From assembly GCF_000817785.2 (NCBI RefSeq), contig NZ_JTCM02000012.1, forward strand, positions 1 to 64,000: a stretch of DNA of 64,000 bases, read 5' to 3'. The notes beneath the pieces were generated by a model that ran no database searches, was not told the DNA's origin, and saw only the letters and a list, made by a program, of their open reading frames with translations. Of the stretch, positions 16,208-25,320 are shown in pieces (position 1 is the stretch's first letter; each line of letters opens with the position of its first letter). Source of the stretch: Hassallia byssoidea VB512170. GTDB taxonomy: Bacteria > Cyanobacteriota > Cyanobacteriia > Cyanobacteriales > Nostocaceae. A program made the position numbers and the translations under genes.

Positions 16208-17899
16208 ATGAGTACCACTAATTCGTCTGAAGATGCTGTACCTTCAAGGGAAGAAGTCTACAAAACCCTTTTGCGATCGCTACGGCTAAAAAAAGGGTTT
16301 GGGATTGTGTTTGTGCAATGTTCACCCGCAGAAGCTAGCAGTTTGATTCGGGAAGTGGAGAAAGATTTACCACAAAAACGGATTGGTGTTTTGAAGTTAA
16401 CTGAGGCAATTGATAATTTATATGATTTGGTGGCAAATCGTTTCGATTGTCATGATTTAAATATTCTGTTTATTCAAGGTTTGGAAAAGTCTCTTGAGCC
16501 TTATATTAAACCGGGATATGGTGGTGAGGGTGAATATTATAACCTGAATACTGTTCCGAAAATTTTCAGTCACTTAAATCAGAGACGAGAAGGTTTTCGA
16601 GACAACTTTAGTAATATTTGCTTCGTTCTGATTTTACCGTTGTTTGCCATTAAATTTTTTATTCGTCGCGCTCCAGATTTTTTCGATTGGAGTTCGGGAG
16701 TATTTGAGTTTCCCGACAAGCGAGAATTTATAGAACAATCCTATGAAAAGTTAATACAAGGTGAATATTATGAATATTTAAATCTCACCCCAGAAGAACA
16801 AACTCAAAAACTTTTCGGGTTTGAGATGCTTCTAGAAACTGAGCAGTCCCCAGAGCGAAAAGCAAGTATTTTGTTTGAGCAGGGAAATTTATTTGCTGCT
16901 GGGCAAGATATGATGAGCGCGATCGTATCTTACGATCAAGCTGTGAAAATAAAGATTGATGACCACCATGCTTGGTACAACCGGGGTAATGCGCTTTGTG
17001 ATTTGGGACGGTTTGAAGAAGCTGTTGCATCTTACGAGCAAGCTGTGAAAATAAAGAGTGATGACCACCATGCTTGGTACAACCGTGGTGTTGCGCTCTC
17101 TGATTTGGGACGGTTTGAAGAAGCTGTTACAGCTTACGAGCAAGCTGTGAAAATAAAGAGTGATTTCCACAAAGCTTGGAACAACCGGGGTAATGCGCTG
17201 CGTAATTTGGGACGGTTTGAAGAAGCTGTTGCATCTTACGATCAAGCTGTGAAAATAAAGAGTGATAAACACGATGCTTGGTACAACCGGGGTATTGCGC
17301 TGCGTAATTTGGGACGGTTTGAAGAAGCTGTTGCATCTTACGAGCAAGCTGTGAAAATAAAGAGCGATGACCACGAAGCTTGGAACAACCGGGGTAATGC
17401 GCTCTATGATTTGGGACGGTTTGAAGAAGCTGTTGCATCTTTCGATCAAGCTGTGAAAATAAAGAGTGATGACCACGAAGCTTGGAACATGCGGGGTTAT
17501 GCGCTCTTTAATTTAGGACGGTTTGAAGAAGCTGTTGCATCTTTCGATCAAGCTGTGAAAATAAAGATTGATTACCACGAAGCTTGGGACAATCGCGGAT
17601 ATGCTTTATCTAAACAGGGAAAATCGCCAGACGCAATTAAATCTTACGACCAAGCAATAGAAATAAAATCTGACTTTGCAAATGCTTGGTACAATCGCGC
17701 TTGTGCTTATGCTGATTTAGGTAATATTGATAAAGCCATAGAAAACCTGCAAACCGCAATTAATTTAGACGCTAAATATCGAGAAATGGCGAAAACCGAC
17801 GCTGATTTTGATAGCATTCGTAATGATACGCGGTTTCAGGCGTTGCTGATTAAGAATATGAATTTGTCTCACGCAGAGGCACAGAGTCGCAGAGAGTAA
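16208..17899 (+). CDS. TPR protein with a degenerate ATPase-like N-terminal domain
   Basis: 563 residues from ATG 16208 (MSTTNSSEDAV...). The same frame is open upstream through the 21-bp array to 15902, but that part reads only MPLHRVT repeats. Residues 1-205 resemble the partner ATPase's fold (FGIVFVQCSP, LNILFIQGLEKSLEPYI like a Walker B strand), yet the position where a P-loop would be has no GxxGxGK(S/T). Residues ~225-520 form about nine 34-residue TPRs (AWYNRGNALxDLGRFEEAVASY). Six are nearly identical at DNA level (16965-17575), a sign of recent expansion. The last residues (LSHAEAQSRRE) are encoded by a common cyanobacterial spacer repeat, so the original stop was probably lost. Likely partner of the ATPase just upstream; role unknown. 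Confidence 0.82.
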   Translation: MSTTNSSEDAVPSREEVYKTLLRSLRLKKGFGIVFVQCSPAEASSLIREVEKDLPQKRIGVLKLTEAIDNLYDLVANRFDCHDLNILFIQGLEKSLEPYIKPGYGGEGEYYNLNTVPKIFSHLNQRREGFRDNFSNICFVLILPLFAIKFFIRRAPDFFDWSSGVFEFPDKREFIEQSYEKLIQGEYYEYLNLTPEEQTQKLFGFEMLLETEQSPERKASILFEQGNLFAAGQDMMSAIVSYDQAVKIKIDDHHAWYNRGNALCDLGRFEEAVASYEQAVKIKSDDHHAWYNRGVALSDLGRFEEAVTAYEQAVKIKSDFHKAWNNRGNALRNLGRFEEAVASYDQAVKIKSDKHDAWYNRGIALRNLGRFEEAVASYEQAVKIKSDDHEAWNNRGNALYDLGRFEEAVASFDQAVKIKSDDHEAWNMRGYALFNLGRFEEAVASFDQAVKIKIDYHEAWDNRGYALSKQGKSPDAIKSYDQAIEIKSDFANAWYNRACAYADLGNIDKAIENLQTAINLDAKYREMAKTDADFDSIRNDTRFQALLIKNMNLSHAEAQSRRE

Positions 17900-17967
17900 G
17901 AGTTTGAGATGCTTGATTTTTAAGCTTCATATTTTAATTCAGCAACCCCGAAAAGACAATTATTTCT

Positions 17968-18012
17968 TCCCATTACCCATTACCCATTACCCATTCCCCA
18001 TTCCCCATTCCT
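17968..18012. repeat. Short STRR array of CCCATTA/CCCCATT heptads
   Basis: Six heptads, C-rich only, in the spacer before the ATP-grasp gene. Confidence 0.8.
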
Positions 18013-18116
18013 TCAGACATATATCAAAGAAGTGTTGCGTTTTAACCGCGTCTCGTTGTTTCCTAAGATATACAAGAGTAATAACGCATTATTGGGATCA
18101 ATATAGGATAAGGATT

Positions 18117-19721
18117 ATGGTAACGTTGAATGTTTCTGAGTCAGATCAAGCCGATCGCTTTCGGGATCTGCAATTAACTTTACGCGATCGCTGGAAAACT
18201 ATCGAGCTATTTGACAATAGTGATGCTGATATTTTAGTTGTTCCCTCTCTCAGTATCGATCAACGCGAACTTCAGAAAATCGAAGGTTGCGAACATTATG
18301 AAGAACGATTGCTATTTTCGTTGATGCGTTTGCGGAATCCCCGCACCAGGCTAATTTATGTCACATCAATGCCGCTGCATCCCAGTGTTATTGATTATTA
18401 TTTACAATTATTGCCGGGAATTCCCTTTTCACATGCCCGCAATCGCTTGCTGCTACTTTCTACTTACGATTCTTCCCTCAAACCTCTCAGCCAAAAGATT
18501 TTAGAACGTCCGCGCTTATTAGAGCGAATTCGCCAAGCTTTGAGGCTAGACAAATCGTTCATGACATGCTATAATTCCAGTTATTTTGAAGGTGAATTGT
18601 CTCTCAAATTGGGTGTACCCCTGTACGCAGCGGCGCCAAATTTGGAGATTTGGGGAAGTAAAAGCGGCAGTCGGCAAATCTTTGCAGAAAGTAAAGTTCC
18701 GTTTCCAGATGGGTGCGAGAGAGTTTGGAATGAAACAGATTTGGCAGAAGCCGCAGCCGATTTGTGGGAACGTCAGCCGACATTAAAACGGATCGTCGTG
18801 AAACTCAACGAAGGCATTTCCGGAGAAGGAAACGCGCTGTTGGATCTAAGACCGATCGCTAATTTAGCACCTCCAAATAGTTCTCATGCGGAACGGGTGG
18901 CAGCAATGAGCGATCGCTTCTCAACAATGAGCTTTCAGGCAAAAAAAGAAAATTGGGATAATTTTTCGGGACGAATTACTGAGTTAGGGGGAATTGTCGA
19001 AGCATTTGTGGAAGGAGAAATCAAGCGATCGCCTAGTGTTCAAGGACGCATCACACCCAACGGTGAAGTAGAAATTCTCTCAACTCACGACCAAATTCTC
19101 GGAGGTCCAGACGGTCAAATTTATCTTGGTTGTCGATTTCCCGCTGACGAAGTTTATCGACTGCAATTGCAACAATTAGGGATACAAGTTGGCAAAAAGT
19201 TAGCGGAAAAAGGCGCATTAGAAAGATTTGGCGTAGATTTTATCGCCGTTGATAAAGGAAATAATGAGTGGGATCTTGAGGCGATCGAAATCAACTTGCG
19301 TAAAGGTGGCACTACCCATCCCTTCATGACCTTAAAGTTATTAACCAACGGACGCTATGACCTCTCCACAGGATTATTTTACAGCCAACAGGGACGACCC
19401 AAATACTACATGGCTACCGACAATTTGCAAAAAGACCGCTATCGAGGATTGTTACCCAACGATTTGATGGATATCATCGCCCATCACAGACTGCACTTTG
19501 ATAGCGGAACCGAGATAGGCACAGTATTTCATTTAATGGGATGTCTTTCTCAATTTGGCAAATTGGGATTAACTTGTATCGGAGATTCTCCCCAACAAGC
19601 GGAAGAAATTTATAACAAAGTCGTCAAAGTCCTAGACGAAGAAACCCGCACCAGCAAAAGCGATTTTTCCTCATTCTCAGATTACGACTTCGCCACCACC
19701 TGGGACGGCTATAGTTTTTAG
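18117..19721 (+). CDS. PGM1-related ATP-grasp peptide ligase-like protein
   Basis: 534 residues from ATG 18117, preceded by ATAAGGA. The frame opens earlier (17904), but through spacer DNA. The N-terminal ~150 residues form an alpha/beta domain (DADILVVPSLSID, RTRLIYVTSMPLHPSVIDYYLQLLPG). An ATP-grasp core follows: RIVVKLNEGISGEGNALLDL, GGIVEAFVEGEIKRSPSVQ and FGVDFIAVDKGNNEWDLEAIEINLRKGGTTHP, the last carrying the Mg-binding E-x-N. The C-terminal TWDGYSF end is typical of this family. Relatives of the peptide ligase PGM1 (pheganomycin) are widespread in cyanobacteria; the substrate is unknown. Single gene, stop directly followed by STRR. Confidence 0.85.
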   Translation: MVTLNVSESDQADRFRDLQLTLRDRWKTIELFDNSDADILVVPSLSIDQRELQKIEGCEHYEERLLFSLMRLRNPRTRLIYVTSMPLHPSVIDYYLQLLPGIPFSHARNRLLLLSTYDSSLKPLSQKILERPRLLERIRQALRLDKSFMTCYNSSYFEGELSLKLGVPLYAAAPNLEIWGSKSGSRQIFAESKVPFPDGCERVWNETDLAEAAADLWERQPTLKRIVVKLNEGISGEGNALLDLRPIANLAPPNSSHAERVAAMSDRFSTMSFQAKKENWDNFSGRITELGGIVEAFVEGEIKRSPSVQGRITPNGEVEILSTHDQILGGPDGQIYLGCRFPADEVYRLQLQQLGIQVGKKLAEKGALERFGVDFIAVDKGNNEWDLEAIEINLRKGGTTHPFMTLKLLTNGRYDLSTGLFYSQQGRPKYYMATDNLQKDRYRGLLPNDLMDIIAHHRLHFDSGTEIGTVFHLMGCLSQFGKLGLTCIGDSPQQAEEIYNKVVKVLDEETRTSKSDFSSFSDYDFATTWDGYSF

Positions 19722-19722
19722 G

Positions 19723-19874
19723 TAATTGGGCATGGGGCATTGGGAATAGGGAATTGGGAATTGGTAATGGGTAATAGGGAATTGGGAATTGGGCATTGGG
19801 AATTGGGAACGTGGTAATTCCCCATCACCCATCACCCATTACCCATTACCCATTACCCATTCTCCATTCCCCAA
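19723..19874. repeat. STRR array with strand switch
   Basis: TTGGGCATGGGG/TTGGGAAT heptads (19726-19805), core GGGAACGTGGTAATTCCCC, then CATCACCCATTACCC heptads to 19874. It fills the whole gap between two convergent genes and provides the TAA stop at 19875-19877 (minus strand). Confidence 0.9.
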
Positions 19875-20252
19875 TTACATGTTTAACAGGTCTAATGCTT
19901 GTTCCAAGTGCATTTTAGCTTTATGCAAGTTAAGCAGCGTTTCTTGTTCATAGCGCTGGGGGTACTCTAAGCGCTTTCCTTGCATCGTTGCTCTAATTAA
20001 CGCCGATTGTTGGTCGGTAGGTTCTCCCATCTGGTCGAGTGCTTGTCCTAAGTCCTGATAGCCTTTAAAAGTCATTCGCCTTAATCCTTCCCCTTCCTTC
20101 GTCTGACGTAAGGCAATAGCCGCAAAGGTTAATAGAGCATCAATCCAAGCAGTTTTATAGCTCGGATTACCCAGTGGCTTCAATCCATACTGCTTACACA
20201 GTCCCTTTAGTTCCCCTACAGTTTTAATTTCCAATTCCGAACGAGTGAACAT
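19875..20252 (-). CDS. SAP-like small protein
   Basis: 125 residues. Residues 8-45 (ELEIKTVGELKGLCKQYGLKPLGNPSYKTAWIDALLTF) look like a SAP helix-extended-helix motif, a nucleic-acid-binding fold: KT.ELK..C...GL...G....L. The remainder is helical with no known domain and ends in an amphipathic helix (LHKAKMHLEQALDLLNM). DNA or RNA binding is inferred from the SAP resemblance only. The next gene is divergent, 136 bp away. Confidence 0.65.
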   Translation of the reverse strand: MFTRSELEIKTVGELKGLCKQYGLKPLGNPSYKTAWIDALLTFAAIALRQTKEGEGLRRMTFKGYQDLGQALDQMGEPTDQQSALIRATMQGKRLEYPQRYEQETLLNLHKAKMHLEQALDLLNM

Positions 20253-20388
20253 AAAATAATAATGTCCGTTGATTGTTTTTGGTTAATGGATATTGGTGGT
20301 TGAAACCGTCCAAAGTGGCAACCACCAATTAACTATTAATTTTGCATGACGACACGCCACAAACAACGTTTGTCTCCAAATCTTTACA

Positions 20389-20583
20389 ATGTCACCCAAG
20401 CGTGAAAATGAACATTTAAAAAAGTACAAATTTACTACTGAAAGAGAAGAAGCCTTAACTGCAAAACTTACAATCCGAATCGCGCCTTCAAAATTAGAAA
20501 AGCTTAAAACCTTAGAAAATTATCCAGAGTTTGTCCGTCAAGCGATAGATAAAGCACTCGATGAACTAGAAAAAGATGACTAA
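20389..20583 (+). CDS. Small ribbon-helix-helix-like protein (64 aa)
   Basis: 64 residues, strongly charged. The middle, EALTAKLTIRIAPSKLEKLKTLENYPEFVRQAIDKALDELE, has the pattern of a beta strand (KLTIRIA) followed by two helices, as in ribbon-helix-helix DNA-binding proteins such as small antitoxins and CopG-like repressors. No toxin partner adjoins it. From memory, very similar short proteins recur in cyanobacteria. ATG 20389 has no strong Shine-Dalgarno. Confidence 0.6.
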   Translation: MSPKRENEHLKKYKFTTEREEALTAKLTIRIAPSKLEKLKTLENYPEFVRQAIDKALDELEKDD

Positions 20584-20890
20584 GTATAAATACATCTATA
20601 AATAATCCTCTTTGAACAAGGTATTTTTGTTACTTATACGTTAAATTTGCAATTATTAGAAAATCTAATGCAGAGTTTCACAGAAACTTCTGGCAATAAG
20701 TTGTTTACAAAGCTAAACCAAAAATCCCAAAGGCTAGTATTTCTAAATTACTTGAAGTAATTACTTGAAGTAAATTAGAGAAGGTATCTTTATCAGCATC
20801 AGATTAATGTATAAAATCCTGCTTCTTTTCCAACTCAAACACTGATTTTAGGGTATTTGAGCATTTTTAAAATATTAATGGTTAAAAGCC
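20584..20890. other. Gene-free spacer, no feature seen
   Basis: AT-rich spacer between the small RHH-like gene and the kinase gene. It holds a short direct repeat, TTACTTGAAGTAA-like, at 20750-20775. No coding region, hairpin or STRR is visible. Confidence 0.6.
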
Positions 20891-22594
20891 TTGAAGATAG
20901 GTAGCTCAAACGTTCACTGCATAAATCCTGAGTGTCAACGTCCTTATCCCCAGCTTTGGGGACAAAAGTTTTGTAATAGCTGTGGCACACCGCTACAGCT
21001 ATTAGATCGGTATGTCCCTCTTCAGCGTTTGGGTTCTGGGGGATTTGCCCAGATTTATACGGTTTGGGATGAAAAGACCCAAACCGAGAAAGTGCTGAAA
21101 GTGTTGGTAGAAAATTCACCAAAGGCACTAGAGTTGTTTACTCAAGAAGCTGCTGTATTAAGTAGTTTGCGACATCCTGGTGTTCCTAAAGTCGATGAGG
21201 ATGGGAATTTTCAAATAAACTTGTTCAATCCACAACCGCGTCAACTACCTTGTTTGGTGATGGAAAAAATTGATGGGTTGACTCTAGAGGAAATTCTCGA
21301 ACAGTATCCTCAAGGATGTCCGGAAAAATTGGTGTTAAGCTGGCTGACCCAAGCGGTGGAGATTTTACAGGAGTTGCACAAACGCCAAATTCTTCACCGC
21401 GATATTAAACCGAGTAATTTAATGCTGCGGACTTTTCCAGCTACGACACTTTTAAATAAGGGGGGAGGTGGAGAAAGTCGCTTGGTGCTGATTGACTTTG
21501 GTGGGGCGAAGCAATTTAATGAGAAAATACTTCGTTCTCAATCTGGTTCAACGAGGTTATTTTCTTCTGGTTACAGTCCACCAGAACAAGTTATTGGGGG
21601 TAATGTCGGACCTGCTACTGATTTTTATGCCCTCGGTCGGACGATGATAGAATTAGTTACGGGTAAGTATCCGCCAAAGTTGGAAGATCCGCAAACTGGG
21701 GAATTGCGCTGGCGTGGTGGAATTAATCTCAACCCGGAATTAGCAGATTTGCTTTCGGAGATGGTAGAAGAAGATGTGCGATCGCGTCCGGCGTCTTCGA
21801 CAATAATTTTAAAACGTTTGGCGAAAATTTCTCAACCATCTCCAAAACCGGATTTTTTCGCCAAAATTATGCAAGCTATCCGGCAAGCGATCGCCGGCGG
21901 AATGCAAGCATTAAGTAAAACTACTCTTTTCATCGTTCAGACGATATTTAGAGTCTTCGGTGCTTGTCTGATCACCATTTGGACAATGGTTTTAAGCTGC
22001 ATCGGCGCTGGGGTAGGTACGATTGCTGGTTATATTTTGGCGTATCACACAATTTTAGGCGATCGCGTTGGCGCAATTGTGTCCGATCGGTTACTCGGAT
22101 TAGTGCCGAATACTAACCATTTTTTCGGTTCAGAGATTGTTTTATTTGCCTTTGCTGGTTTGGGAACCGCATGGGGATTAACCGCTGCCGGGGGTTTTAG
22201 TCAACAGCGGCGGTTTGTAGTCGCCTCGCTGATGGGTATAATCGGCTACGGATTTAGCTGGTTAATGTTGCAATTAATTACACCCCAAGATGGAATCGAA
22301 GCTTCAGCAATCTCGATTTTGATAGCTGTTTTTCTTCTTACGCTTGGTTTGGGGCTACGCAGCCATCAAATAGTTTACGCGGCGATCGCTTCTTTTGGTA
22401 CAGCGATCGTCTTTGCGCTTTTGATCAATTTCGGATTTTCACCCACCGCATTTCTCTTTCACAGTACACCCAACAAGTGGAGTTTACTGCTGACTATTCT
22501 CTTTTTTAGTCTTGCCGGCTTGTTTGTCAGCTTCTGGTTAGCGGTGAGTCATTACCTCATCGTACCGGGATTGCGCTTTTTCGGCTGGCGTTGA
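20891..22594 (+). CDS. 4-Cys-type Ser/Thr protein kinase with C-terminal membrane helices
   Basis: 567 residues. The N-terminal zinc ribbon CINPECQRPYP...FCNSCG has four Cys in CxxxxC/CxxC pairs. The kinase core (~40-300) shows the glycine loop RLGSGGFAQIY, the Lys in EKVLKVL, HRDIKPSNLML, the DFG triad as LIDFGGAKQF, and SSGYSPPEQ for the activation/APE segment. Residues ~335-560 contain five or six hydrophobic helices. This is the cyanobacterial 4-Cys kinase class, membrane-anchored at the C-terminus. The start is TTG 20891; no in-frame ATG precedes the zinc ribbon, so the start is uncertain. The ATP-binding and catalytic residues look intact. Confidence 0.92.
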   Translation: MKIGSSNVHCINPECQRPYPQLWGQKFCNSCGTPLQLLDRYVPLQRLGSGGFAQIYTVWDEKTQTEKVLKVLVENSPKALELFTQEAAVLSSLRHPGVPKVDEDGNFQINLFNPQPRQLPCLVMEKIDGLTLEEILEQYPQGCPEKLVLSWLTQAVEILQELHKRQILHRDIKPSNLMLRTFPATTLLNKGGGGESRLVLIDFGGAKQFNEKILRSQSGSTRLFSSGYSPPEQVIGGNVGPATDFYALGRTMIELVTGKYPPKLEDPQTGELRWRGGINLNPELADLLSEMVEEDVRSRPASSTIILKRLAKISQPSPKPDFFAKIMQAIRQAIAGGMQALSKTTLFIVQTIFRVFGACLITIWTMVLSCIGAGVGTIAGYILAYHTILGDRVGAIVSDRLLGLVPNTNHFFGSEIVLFAFAGLGTAWGLTAAGGFSQQRRFVVASLMGIIGYGFSWLMLQLITPQDGIEASAISILIAVFLLTLGLGLRSHQIVYAAIASFGTAIVFALLINFGFSPTAFLFHSTPNKWSLLLTILFFSLAGLFVSFWLAVSHYLIVPGLRFFGWR

Positions 22595-22596
22595 GG

Positions 22597-22742
22597 AGTG
22601 GGGGATGGGGGGCAGGGGGGGCAGGGGGAGCAGGGGGAGTTAAAATTACCAATGCCCGATGCCCAATGCCCAATGCCCGATGCCCAATGCCCAATGCCCG
22701 ATGCCCAATGCCCAATTACCCATTACCCATTACCTATTACCC
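22597..22742. repeat. STRR array with strand switch
   Basis: GGGGGATGGGGGGCAGGGGG and GCAGGGGGA repeats (22600-22640), a core AGTTAAAATTACC, then CCAATGCCCGATG and CCCATTA heptads to 22742. Confidence 0.85.
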
Positions 22743-22751
22743 CATTAATCA

Positions 22752-22831
22752 AAATTCCCCTAGTCGCTTTTATGGTACGACTAGGGGGATTTCATAAAGA
22801 GTGGGTTATAGAGTTTCTGTATAGTTCTTGA
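22752..22831. other. Hairpin element A, copy 1
   Basis: 15-bp arms 22752-22766 and 22778-22792 (AAATTCCCCTAGTCG against CGACTAGGGGGATTT, one G-U pair) close an 11-nt loop. A conserved tail follows: CATAAAGAGTGGGTTATAG, then AGTTTCTGTATA. Copy 2 is at 23106. The arm sequences differ between copies but pairing is kept. Confidence 0.7.
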
Positions 22832-22967
22832 TATTTCTATTGTAGAGTCTCTATCTGGTTTTGACTAGTAGTTATAACATAATTCATTTTAATTTAACAA
22901 TTGTTTTATCAATTGTTCATATATCTTGGGAAATCACAGAGCGATCGCCTTACATACCAGCCTCCTC

Positions 22968-23098
22968 ATTCCCCATTCCCCATTTCCCACTCCCCCTTCG
23001 GGTTCGCCAGAGCCGGCACTCTTGGAAACCCTCCCTTTCTCGCTGGACTCACCATTCCCCATTACCCATTCCCCATTCCCCATTCCCCATTCCCCATA
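22968..23098. repeat. STRR arrays of CCCCATT heptads flanking a non-repeat insert
   Basis: CCCCATT-type heptads at 22968-22996 and 23051-23096 surround a segment, CCCCCTTCGGGTTCGCCAGA and onward (22991-23048), that also looks like a dispersed spacer repeat: CCTTCGGGTTCACC recurs near 53990. Confidence 0.8.
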
Positions 23099-23105
23099 TA
23101 AATTA

Positions 23106-23189
23106 AGATCCCCCCAAGCCGCTTTTTTACTTAAGGCGTGGGGGGATCTCATAAGGAGTAGGTGATAGAGTTTCTGTATATTTCCTGAC
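23106..23189. other. Hairpin element A, copy 2
   Basis: Arms 23106-23120 and 23135-23149 (AGATCCCCCCAAGCC against GGCGTGGGGGGATCT, one A-G mismatch) and the same tail as copy 1: CATAAGGAGTAGGTGATAG, then AGTTTCTGTATA. It lies 354 bp from copy 1. Confidence 0.7.
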
Positions 23190-23359
23190 GAATCCATTCT
23201 ATACAGCACGTTTTCTATTGACTAGCCTAAATCTAAGAATTTACAGTACTTTTACCGCTTCTTTATTACTTCTTCATGCCGATCGCTTACTGAATAAGTC
23301 TTATATGTAAGTATAGCAATACATTCAAACCCTAGCTTGCCTACTTGTGAACTAACTCT

Positions 23360-23914
23360 ATGCAAAAAAATATTAAACTTAAAATTGTCGCTACCGTAAC
23401 GCTGTTAGCTTGTTTAGGTTTTACAGAGCAAGCCAAAGCATTTAATCAGCAAGACATGGATCAGTTGAAAGCAACAAGGTCTTGTCCACGGTGCGACTTG
23501 AGTAGTGCTGACTTAACTCAAGCTAACCTAGCTGGAGCAAATTTACGAGAAGCTAACTTAAAAGGCGCGACTTTATCTGGCGCTAATCTCAAGAATGCGG
23601 ATTTAACAAGTGCAAATCTCGAAGGTGCAGTAATGAATTCTACCATTTTGTATGGTGCTTCCATGACGGGTACGAATTTGAAATCAGCATCGCTGGAAAA
23701 TGCCGATCTGAGTTTTGCGGGTTTGATCAGCAGCAATTTAGAAGCGGCTAACTTCAAAGGTGCTAAATTGGACTTTACCAATTTCCGGGGGGCATACTTC
23801 CGACTGACAACTTTGCAACAAGGCACCGTCACATCTGACAAACCCTATGGGTGGTCATTGCAAGAAGGCACAGAAGACCCGAAACAGAAACCACGGGAAT
23901 CTAAAAAGAAATAG
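23360..23914 (+). CDS. Secreted pentapeptide-repeat protein
   Basis: 184 residues. An N-terminal signal peptide (basic KNIKLK, hydrophobic IVATVTLLACLGF, cleavage after AKA at about 28) predicts export to the periplasm or thylakoid lumen. Residues ~42-160 are about 20 pentapeptide repeats (ANLxGANLxxADL), a right-handed beta-helix. A CPRC motif (42-45) precedes them and a Lys/Glu-rich tail ends the protein. Such proteins occur widely in cyanobacteria without known function. The TAG stop is directly part of an AATAGGGAATGGGG repeat. Confidence 0.88.
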   Translation: MQKNIKLKIVATVTLLACLGFTEQAKAFNQQDMDQLKATRSCPRCDLSSADLTQANLAGANLREANLKGATLSGANLKNADLTSANLEGAVMNSTILYGASMTGTNLKSASLENADLSFAGLISSNLEAANFKGAKLDFTNFRGAYFRLTTLQQGTVTSDKPYGWSLQEGTEDPKQKPRESKKK

Positions 23915-24046
23915 GGAATGGGGAATAGGTAATTGGGCATTGGGCATGGGGCATGGGGCATAGGGCATAGGTAATTCCTCCTTGTCCTCCTTGTCTCCTT
24001 GTCTCCTTGTCTCCTTGTCTCCTTGTCTCCCCCCCCTCCCCCTCTC
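23912..24046. repeat. STRR array with strand switch
   Basis: GGGAATGGGGAAT, then TTGGGCATGGGGCAT heptads, core GGTAATTCC, then TCCTTGTCTCCTTGTC repeats ending in a poly-C stretch at 24046. Confidence 0.88.
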
Positions 24047-24111
24047 GCTAGGAGAGTTATTTTCGTAACGTTTCTTTATTATGGAAAACAAGCCTGTAGA
24101 TTAGTTGATCG

Positions 24112-25293
24112 ATGCTTACCCGTATTAAAGACTTAGCAATAAAACTAGCGCCTCGTTTAATTGAAATTCGTCGCCATATTCACTCTCACCCAGAACTCAG
24201 CGGTCAGGAATACCAAACAGCAGCTTTTGTTGCTGGTGTTTTGTCTTCTAGTGGTGTTCATGTGCAAGAGGGTATTGGTAAAACTGGTGTGATTGGAGAA
24301 CTGCAAGGAACTGGTAACGATAATCGTTTATTGGCAATTCGCACTGATATGGACGCTTTGCCAATCCAAGAACGTACTAATTTGGAATATGCCTCTCGTC
24401 AAAAAGGTATAATGCACGCTTGCGGTCATGATGTCCACACTACAGTCGGTTTGGGAACGGCAATGATATTGTCCCAACTTGCAGAGGAGTTGCCTGGTAA
24501 AATACGATTTTTATTTCAGCCAGCAGAAGAAATTGCTCAAGGGGCAAACTGGATGGTAGCAGATGGGGCGATGAAAGATGTCTCGGCTGTATTAAGCGTT
24601 CATGTTTTCCCTTCGATACCCGCAGGTTCAATTGGTGTGCGTTACGGCGCGTTGACGGCGGCGGCTGACGATATAGAGATTATCATTATCGGTGAATCTG
24701 GACATGGCGCTCGTCCGCATGAGGCAATTGATGCAATCTGGATTGCTTCGCAAGTAATTACTACACTGCAACAAGCGATTAGCCGGACGCAGAATCCGTT
24801 GCGTCCTGTGGTATTGAGTATAGGTAAGATTAATGGTGGTAGAGCGCCGAATGTGATTGCAGATCAAGTGCAGTTGTTGGGAACCGTGCGATCGCTTCAT
24901 CCGGAAACTCGTGCTAATCTACCAAAATGGATTGAACAAATCGTCGCTAATGTCTGCAATTCATACGGGGCACGTTATCAAGTCAATTATCGCCAAGGTG
25001 TGCCCAGCGTGCAAAATGATTATGCTTTAACACAGTTATTACAATCAGCCGCCGAAGAAGCATGGACGAGCGATCGCATTCAAGTATTACCCGAACCCTC
25101 TCTAGGTGCTGAAGATTTTTCTGTTTATTTAGAACATGCCCCTGGTTCGATGTTTCGCTTGGGTGTAGGCTACAAAGATAGAAGCATTAATCACCCATTG
25201 CACCATCCCCAATTTGAAGTAGATGAATCTGCCATTATCACCGGAGTTGTAACTATGGCATATAGCGCTTATAAATATTGGATGCACGATTAA
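24112..25293 (+). CDS. M20D-family amidohydrolase (N-acyl amino acid / IAA-amino acid hydrolase type)
   Basis: 393 residues, usual length. It has the metal motif IMHACGHDVHTTVGLG, with Cys and His ligands of the M20D two-metal site, preceded by IRTDMDALPIQE with the catalytic Asp. FQPAEEIAQGANWMV holds the general-base Glu pair. HGARPHEAIDAI is in the dimerisation/lid domain and LGAEDFSVYLEHAPG holds the C-terminal ligand region. The family hydrolyses amide bonds of N-acyl amino acids (hippurate, IAA conjugates, N-acetyl-diaminopimelate). The exact substrate is not evident. Two GTAGAGACG hairpins follow. Confidence 0.93.
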   Translation: MLTRIKDLAIKLAPRLIEIRRHIHSHPELSGQEYQTAAFVAGVLSSSGVHVQEGIGKTGVIGELQGTGNDNRLLAIRTDMDALPIQERTNLEYASRQKGIMHACGHDVHTTVGLGTAMILSQLAEELPGKIRFLFQPAEEIAQGANWMVADGAMKDVSAVLSVHVFPSIPAGSIGVRYGALTAAADDIEIIIIGESGHGARPHEAIDAIWIASQVITTLQQAISRTQNPLRPVVLSIGKINGGRAPNVIADQVQLLGTVRSLHPETRANLPKWIEQIVANVCNSYGARYQVNYRQGVPSVQNDYALTQLLQSAAEEAWTSDRIQVLPEPSLGAEDFSVYLEHAPGSMFRLGVGYKDRSINHPLHHPQFEVDESAIITGVVTMAYSAYKYWMHD

Positions 25294-25320
25294 AACTTAA
25301 ATAGTGAATTGGGTTGTTAG

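Noticed and set aside
16785-17476. Minus-strand frames of 81-195 codons inside the TPR gene
   Set aside because: They are shadows of the 102-bp TPR units and repeat with the same period.
22591-22831. Short frames (NARCPMPNARCPMPN type) after the kinase gene
   Set aside because: They only translate STRR heptads.
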